NCBI GenBank assembly: GCA_001801825.1
Contig: MGYR01000046.1
Span: 10,824 to 18,141, forward strand
Source: Gammaproteobacteria bacterium RIFCSPLOWO2_02_FULL_56_15
GTDB lineage: Bacteria; Pseudomonadota; Gammaproteobacteria; Eutrophobiales; Eutrophobiaceae
Direction of reading: 5' to 3'
Length of the DNA: 7,318 bases
Shown: positions 4,605-7,318 of the stretch, in pieces
Numbering within the stretch: position 1 is the first letter of the stretch
Layout: each line of letters opens with the position of its first letter
Notes under the pieces: generated by a model
The model's database searches: none
What the model was told of the DNA's origin: nothing
The model's input: the letters and a program-made list of their open reading frames with translations, nothing else
Made by a program: the position numbers and the translations under genes

Positions 4605-5903
4605 ATGAATGAAGTGAACCAAGCAGAAACCGGCGAAGACTCCGGGAACCCCTCAAAACTCCCGCGTGCATTCATATCCCTGGCCTCCGTACCCTTTCGC
4701 TGGTTGCTGGCAGGTCATCTGAGTTTCTTTCTCGCCATGCAGGGTCTGCTCCTGGTGCGTTCCCTGCTGGCCTGGGACCTGACCAAAAGCGAGATGTCCC
4801 TGGCCTATATCAACCTCATGGTGGCCTTGCCCATGGTCGCCGGCTCGCTGGTTGGCGGGGCAGTCACGGACCGGATGGAGCGCAGGAGCCTGGTGGCCAT
4901 CGGCCAGATACTGATATTGTCCTGCGAAAGCCTGATCCTGAGCTTGATACTGCTGGGACAACTGGCCTTCTGGCACCTGCTGGCGACTGCCTTCCTGGTC
5001 GGCTGTGTATTTCCGTTCGTTATGCCGGCGCGCATGGCCATTGTTTATAACGTGGTGGGCCGGCAGCACCTGCCCAACGCCATGGCATTGACTGCCGGCG
5101 CCAGTAATCTCGCCAGGGTGCTGGGCCCGGCGCTGTCCGGCACCATGATCCATTTCTTCAGTCTGAAAGGGGCCTATGCCGTATCCATATTCCTGTATGT
5201 GATCGCCACCTTGTGCATGTTTCGTCTGCCGTCCTGTCATCCGGGCCGCCTGGACGGCAAATCCCTTCTGGCGGACATGATCCATGGTTACCGCTATGTC
5301 ATCGGACACCGTCCCATACTGCTGTGCCTCGTCTTCGGCATGTTTCCCATGCTGATCGCCATGCCGGTGCAAAACCTGCTGGTGGTGTTCACCGATGAGG
5401 TCTGGCAGGTGGGGGAATCCGGGCTCGGACTGGTGATGACCATCATGGGTATAGGAGGGGTGATCGGCGCCCTGTGGGTGGCGCGGATGCCGCACAACGC
5501 CCGGCGGGTCAACCTCATGATAATGACCGCTCTGAGTTTCGCGATCTTTCTGGCGGTGTTCAGCCTGATACCGGTATTTTCCCTTGCTTTGATCCCCCTG
5601 CTGATCGCCAATATCTTTGCCAACGCCAGCCAGACGCTGAACAATACGATTCTGCAACTCCTGGTGGATGACAGCGTCCGCGGCCGGATGTCGAGCTTCA
5701 TCATGCTGACCTTCGGCCTGACCCCGCTGGGTGTGCTGCCCATCGCCTTCCTGTCCGAGCAGATCGGTGCGCCTTTTGCGGTGTTTTGTGCGTGCCTGTT
5801 GCTGGGCCTGATCGTCCTCGGATTCAATTTCTTCAGTCCCACCCTGCGTCACCTGGACGGGAGTGTGCAGGAAACCGCACAAACCCATTCCAAGCTCAGG
5901 TAA
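4605..5903 (+). CDS. MFS transporter, EntS-like (MFS_3 family) exporter
   Basis: This 432-residue inner-membrane protein has a hydrophilic N-terminus (about 30 residues) and then about 12 hydrophobic segments in two halves, the usual MFS size. MFS motif A appears as GGAVTDRMERRSL (84-96), with D89 and R93-R94. The stretches LPNAMAL (156-162), NLARVLGPALSG (168-179) and VDDSVRGRMSSF (354-365) are typical of the MFS_3 group that includes the enterobactin exporter EntS. Proton-driven efflux of a small molecule is therefore likely; the substrate cannot be read from the sequence. The facing TonB-dependent receptor makes a siderophore plausible, but no biosynthesis gene is present. The start is supported by GGGGA (4593-4597) 7 nt upstream and by a good promoter further up. 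A strong hairpin follows the stop codon after 8 nt. Confidence 0.9.
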   Translation: MNEVNQAETGEDSGNPSKLPRAFISLASVPFRWLLAGHLSFFLAMQGLLLVRSLLAWDLTKSEMSLAYINLMVALPMVAGSLVGGAVTDRMERRSLVAIGQILILSCESLILSLILLGQLAFWHLLATAFLVGCVFPFVMPARMAIVYNVVGRQHLPNAMALTAGASNLARVLGPALSGTMIHFFSLKGAYAVSIFLYVIATLCMFRLPSCHPGRLDGKSLLADMIHGYRYVIGHRPILLCLVFGMFPMLIAMPVQNLLVVFTDEVWQVGESGLGLVMTIMGIGGVIGALWVARMPHNARRVNLMIMTALSFAIFLAVFSLIPVFSLALIPLLIANIFANASQTLNNTILQLLVDDSVRGRMSSFIMLTFGLTPLGVLPIAFLSEQIGAPFAVFCACLLLGLIVLGFNFFSPTLRHLDGSVQETAQTHSKLR

Positions 5904-5911
5904 CCGGGAAA

Positions 5912-5937
5912 AAACAGGGGACCGAAGTCCCCTGTTT
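5912..5937. terminator. Bidirectional intrinsic terminator, UUCG loop on the minus strand
   Basis: The arms 5912-5922 and 5927-5937 form a perfect 11-bp stem around a 4-nt loop. Read on the minus strand the stem is closed by a C(UUCG)G tetraloop and runs into TTTTTT, a textbook terminator for the TonB receptor gene. On the plus strand the loop is CGAA and the tail is TTTCCTTT, so it should also end the transporter transcript, perhaps less strongly. Confidence 0.9.
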
Positions 5938-5959
5938 CCTTTGCTAAGGATCGTTTCGT

Positions 5960-7318
5960 CTAAAACTCATAGCTAAGCGTGCCGCCGAACCACCGCGGCG
6001 GCGCGAAGAACTGCTGGTTGAAACCGCCCGGACCAGAGAAGTCGAAGGTATAGACCCGGTATTCCTCATCACCCAGGTTCTTGGCCCAAAAAGCCAGACT
6101 GATATGCTCGTTGTAGCGGTAGGCCACCCGGGCATTGAACACAGTATAGGCATCTTCCCCGGAGAGCGGACTGTTGGTGATATCGAAATAATGTTCACCC
6201 TCGTGGTTGAAATCCACCTGGAAGGACAGCGAACTCACCTCGCCGATGGGGTGGGTATAGCGTACCAGGCCGTTGAAGGTGAATGCCGGCGCCAGCACCA
6301 TCTCCACGTCGGTCATTGGTGTGCCCTGCACCACCACGCGGTCCACCGTGGTATCGAGGAGACTCGCCCCCAGCAGCACGTCCCAATTCTCATTGGGCAT
6401 CCATACCAGGTCCGTATCCACGCCGTAGAGCTCGGCGTCCGAATTATCGATAAACTGGCTCAAGCCCGAAAAGGTCAGGGCCTGGAAATCCTGGTAATCA
6501 TAATAGAAGACGGCGGCGTTCAGTTGCAGGGCATTGTCCAACAACGTGGCCTTGAACCCGGCCTCGTAGGAATTCAGGATCTCTTCGTCATAGGGAGTAT
6601 CCGTGGGCACAACACCGTCCGTCAGATCGAGAAACCCACCATTGAAACCGCCGCTCTTGAAACCACGAGAGTAGCTCGCATACAGCAGCAGGTCGTCGTT
6701 GGGCCGGTATTCCAATCCGACCTTGCCGGAGAAGTTGTCGTTGTCGATGCTGCCATCATAGAGGAACCATTCCGAGGGAAAGAAATCGGGATCTGCAGGG
6801 GGTAATGCATTTAACTGATTCAGAAAGTTAGTCAGCGCACCGTCATTCGCCGCATCGATAGCGGCATCTCCGTTCCGGTCTCCAAAATTATTCACATAAT
6901 TGAAGGAGCGATCCTCCGTGGTGTAACGCAACCCCGCCACCAGGGTGAATTCAGCGGTGAGATCATAATCCACCTGGCCGAACAAACCGATGGATTCCGT
7001 GTCCTGGGTATAATCCACATCATAGCTGACAAACGGGATATTCAGGCTTGGATCCGCACCGGGGACGTACCCGAACGGCACTCCAGCCAAGCCACCACCA
7101 AAACCGCCATCGACCACTGCCAGGCTATCCAGAAAGCCCACCAATCCATCCGGATAATTGACATCCAGAACCAGATTATTGTTGGCATCGGAATTGAAAT
7201 AATATACACCGGCTACCCAGTTCATTTTCTCATTTTCACCCGAGATCCGGAATTCCTGGCTGAAGGTCTCCACATCGGCCTGGAAGGTGGGTTCAATGCC
7301 GTTGGTGGGGCCCGTGTC
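5960..7318 (-). CDS. TonB-dependent outer-membrane receptor, C-terminal part
   Basis: The frame is open from the right edge to TAG at 5960-5962, giving 452 residues; the signal peptide, TonB box and plug domain lie outside the window. What remains is the C-terminal beta-barrel. It has alternating strands and Asp/Asn/Gly-rich loops, the signatures SQEFRISG, GLRYTTEDRSF, YASYSRGFKSGGFNGGF and NSYEAGFKATLLDN, and a last strand ending in Phe (GGTLSYEF), the usual BAM recognition end. Such receptors import siderophores, haem, cobalamin or glycans using TonB energy. The substrate is not readable here. GTG at 7271-7273 is an internal Val codon, not a start, because coding continues to 7318. One loop holds an EF-hand/dockerin-like acidic motif (6842-6880). 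The gene is convergent with the MFS exporter, behind a shared terminator. Confidence 0.95.
   Translation of the reverse strand, partial: DTGPTNGIEPTFQADVETFSQEFRISGENEKMNWVAGVYYFNSDANNNLVLDVNYPDGLVGFLDSLAVVDGGFGGGLAGVPFGYVPGADPSLNIPFVSYDVDYTQDTESIGLFGQVDYDLTAEFTLVAGLRYTTEDRSFNYVNNFGDRNGDAAIDAANDGALTNFLNQLNALPPADPDFFPSEWFLYDGSIDNDNFSGKVGLEYRPNDDLLLYASYSRGFKSGGFNGGFLDLTDGVVPTDTPYDEEILNSYEAGFKATLLDNALQLNAAVFYYDYQDFQALTFSGLSQFIDNSDAELYGVDTDLVWMPNENWDVLLGASLLDTTVDRVVVQGTPMTDVEMVLAPAFTFNGLVRYTHPIGEVSSLSFQVDFNHEGEHYFDITNSPLSGEDAYTVFNARVAYRYNEHISLAFWAKNLGDEEYRVYTFDFSGPGGFNQQFFAPPRWFGGTLSYEF

Noticed and set aside
4400..4612. A 70-codon plus-strand frame upstream of the transporter, overlapping its ATG
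   Set aside because: It has no ribosome binding site, domain or membrane segment. The sigma70 promoter at 4451-4479 lies inside it, so it is better read as promoter and leader.
4653..5888. A 411-codon open frame on the minus strand, opposite the MFS transporter gene
   Set aside because: Its product is a low-complexity Gln/His/Gly-rich string with no recognisable domain. The plus-strand frame is a clear membrane transporter, so this is a codon-bias mirror frame.
6104..6805. A 233-codon plus-strand frame inside the TonB receptor gene
   Set aside because: It is antisense to clear beta-barrel coding sequence, shows no family features and has no ribosome binding site.
7271..7273. GTG as the start of a short 437-residue receptor
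   Set aside because: The frame stays open to the window edge and the protein would lack signal peptide and plug, so this is an internal Val codon.
1..7318. Mobile element, defence island, CRISPR or attachment site
   Set aside because: No transposase, integrase, terminal repeats, spacer-repeat periodicity or tRNA end was seen. The GIY-YIG protein is a small YhbQ-type housekeeping protein, not a homing endonuclease.

Overview
The window looks like a stretch of ordinary gammaproteobacterial chromosome. SlyD, SprT with its zinc ribbon, RNase AM (Rnm/YciV), a YhbQ-like GIY-YIG protein, a CspA-type protein and a TonB-dependent receptor point to a Gram-negative gammaproteobacterium. The acidic, Asp/Asn-rich receptor would suit a marine or saline habitat, but that is a guess. 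No transposase, integrase, phage gene, tRNA, rRNA or CRISPR array was seen.

Layout, left to right. (1) Positions 1-937, minus strand: the N-terminal 312 residues of a Sel1-repeat protein starting with GTG; its C-terminus lies beyond the left edge. (2) Positions 938-1305: a 368-bp divergent intergenic region with weak promoter candidates and an inverted repeat. (3) Positions 1306-1899, plus strand: a CspA-family protein followed by a single-RRM RNA-binding protein with a TTG start, separated by a strong 15-bp hairpin. (4) Positions 1900-2033: a gap rich in inverted repeats, then a minus-strand YhbQ-like GIY-YIG protein (2034-2291). (5) Positions 2475-3854, plus strand: rnm, then slyD. (6) Positions 3858-4370, minus strand: sprT, meeting slyD tail to tail with 1 nt between the stop codons. 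(7) Positions 4605-5903, plus strand: an EntS-like MFS_3 transporter behind a good sigma70-type promoter. (8) Positions 5960-7318, minus strand: the C-terminal 452 residues of a TonB-dependent receptor, convergent with the transporter and separated from it by a perfect hairpin terminator.

Functional themes. The csp/RRM pair and rnm are all RNA-related (two RNA-binding proteins and a 5'-3' exoribonuclease/phosphatase), and slyD and sprT serve protein folding or proteolysis. The right end is envelope transport: an exporter-like MFS protein facing an outer-membrane receptor suggests, without proving, siderophore or metal traffic.

I found no clear candidate for an undescribed multi-gene system. 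The best leads are regulatory. They are two genes (rnm and sprT) whose -10-like boxes end 6 nt before the ATG, suggesting leaderless mRNAs; the hairpin between two RNA-chaperone genes; the competing inverted repeats after the RRM gene; and a dockerin/EF-hand-like acidic loop in the receptor.
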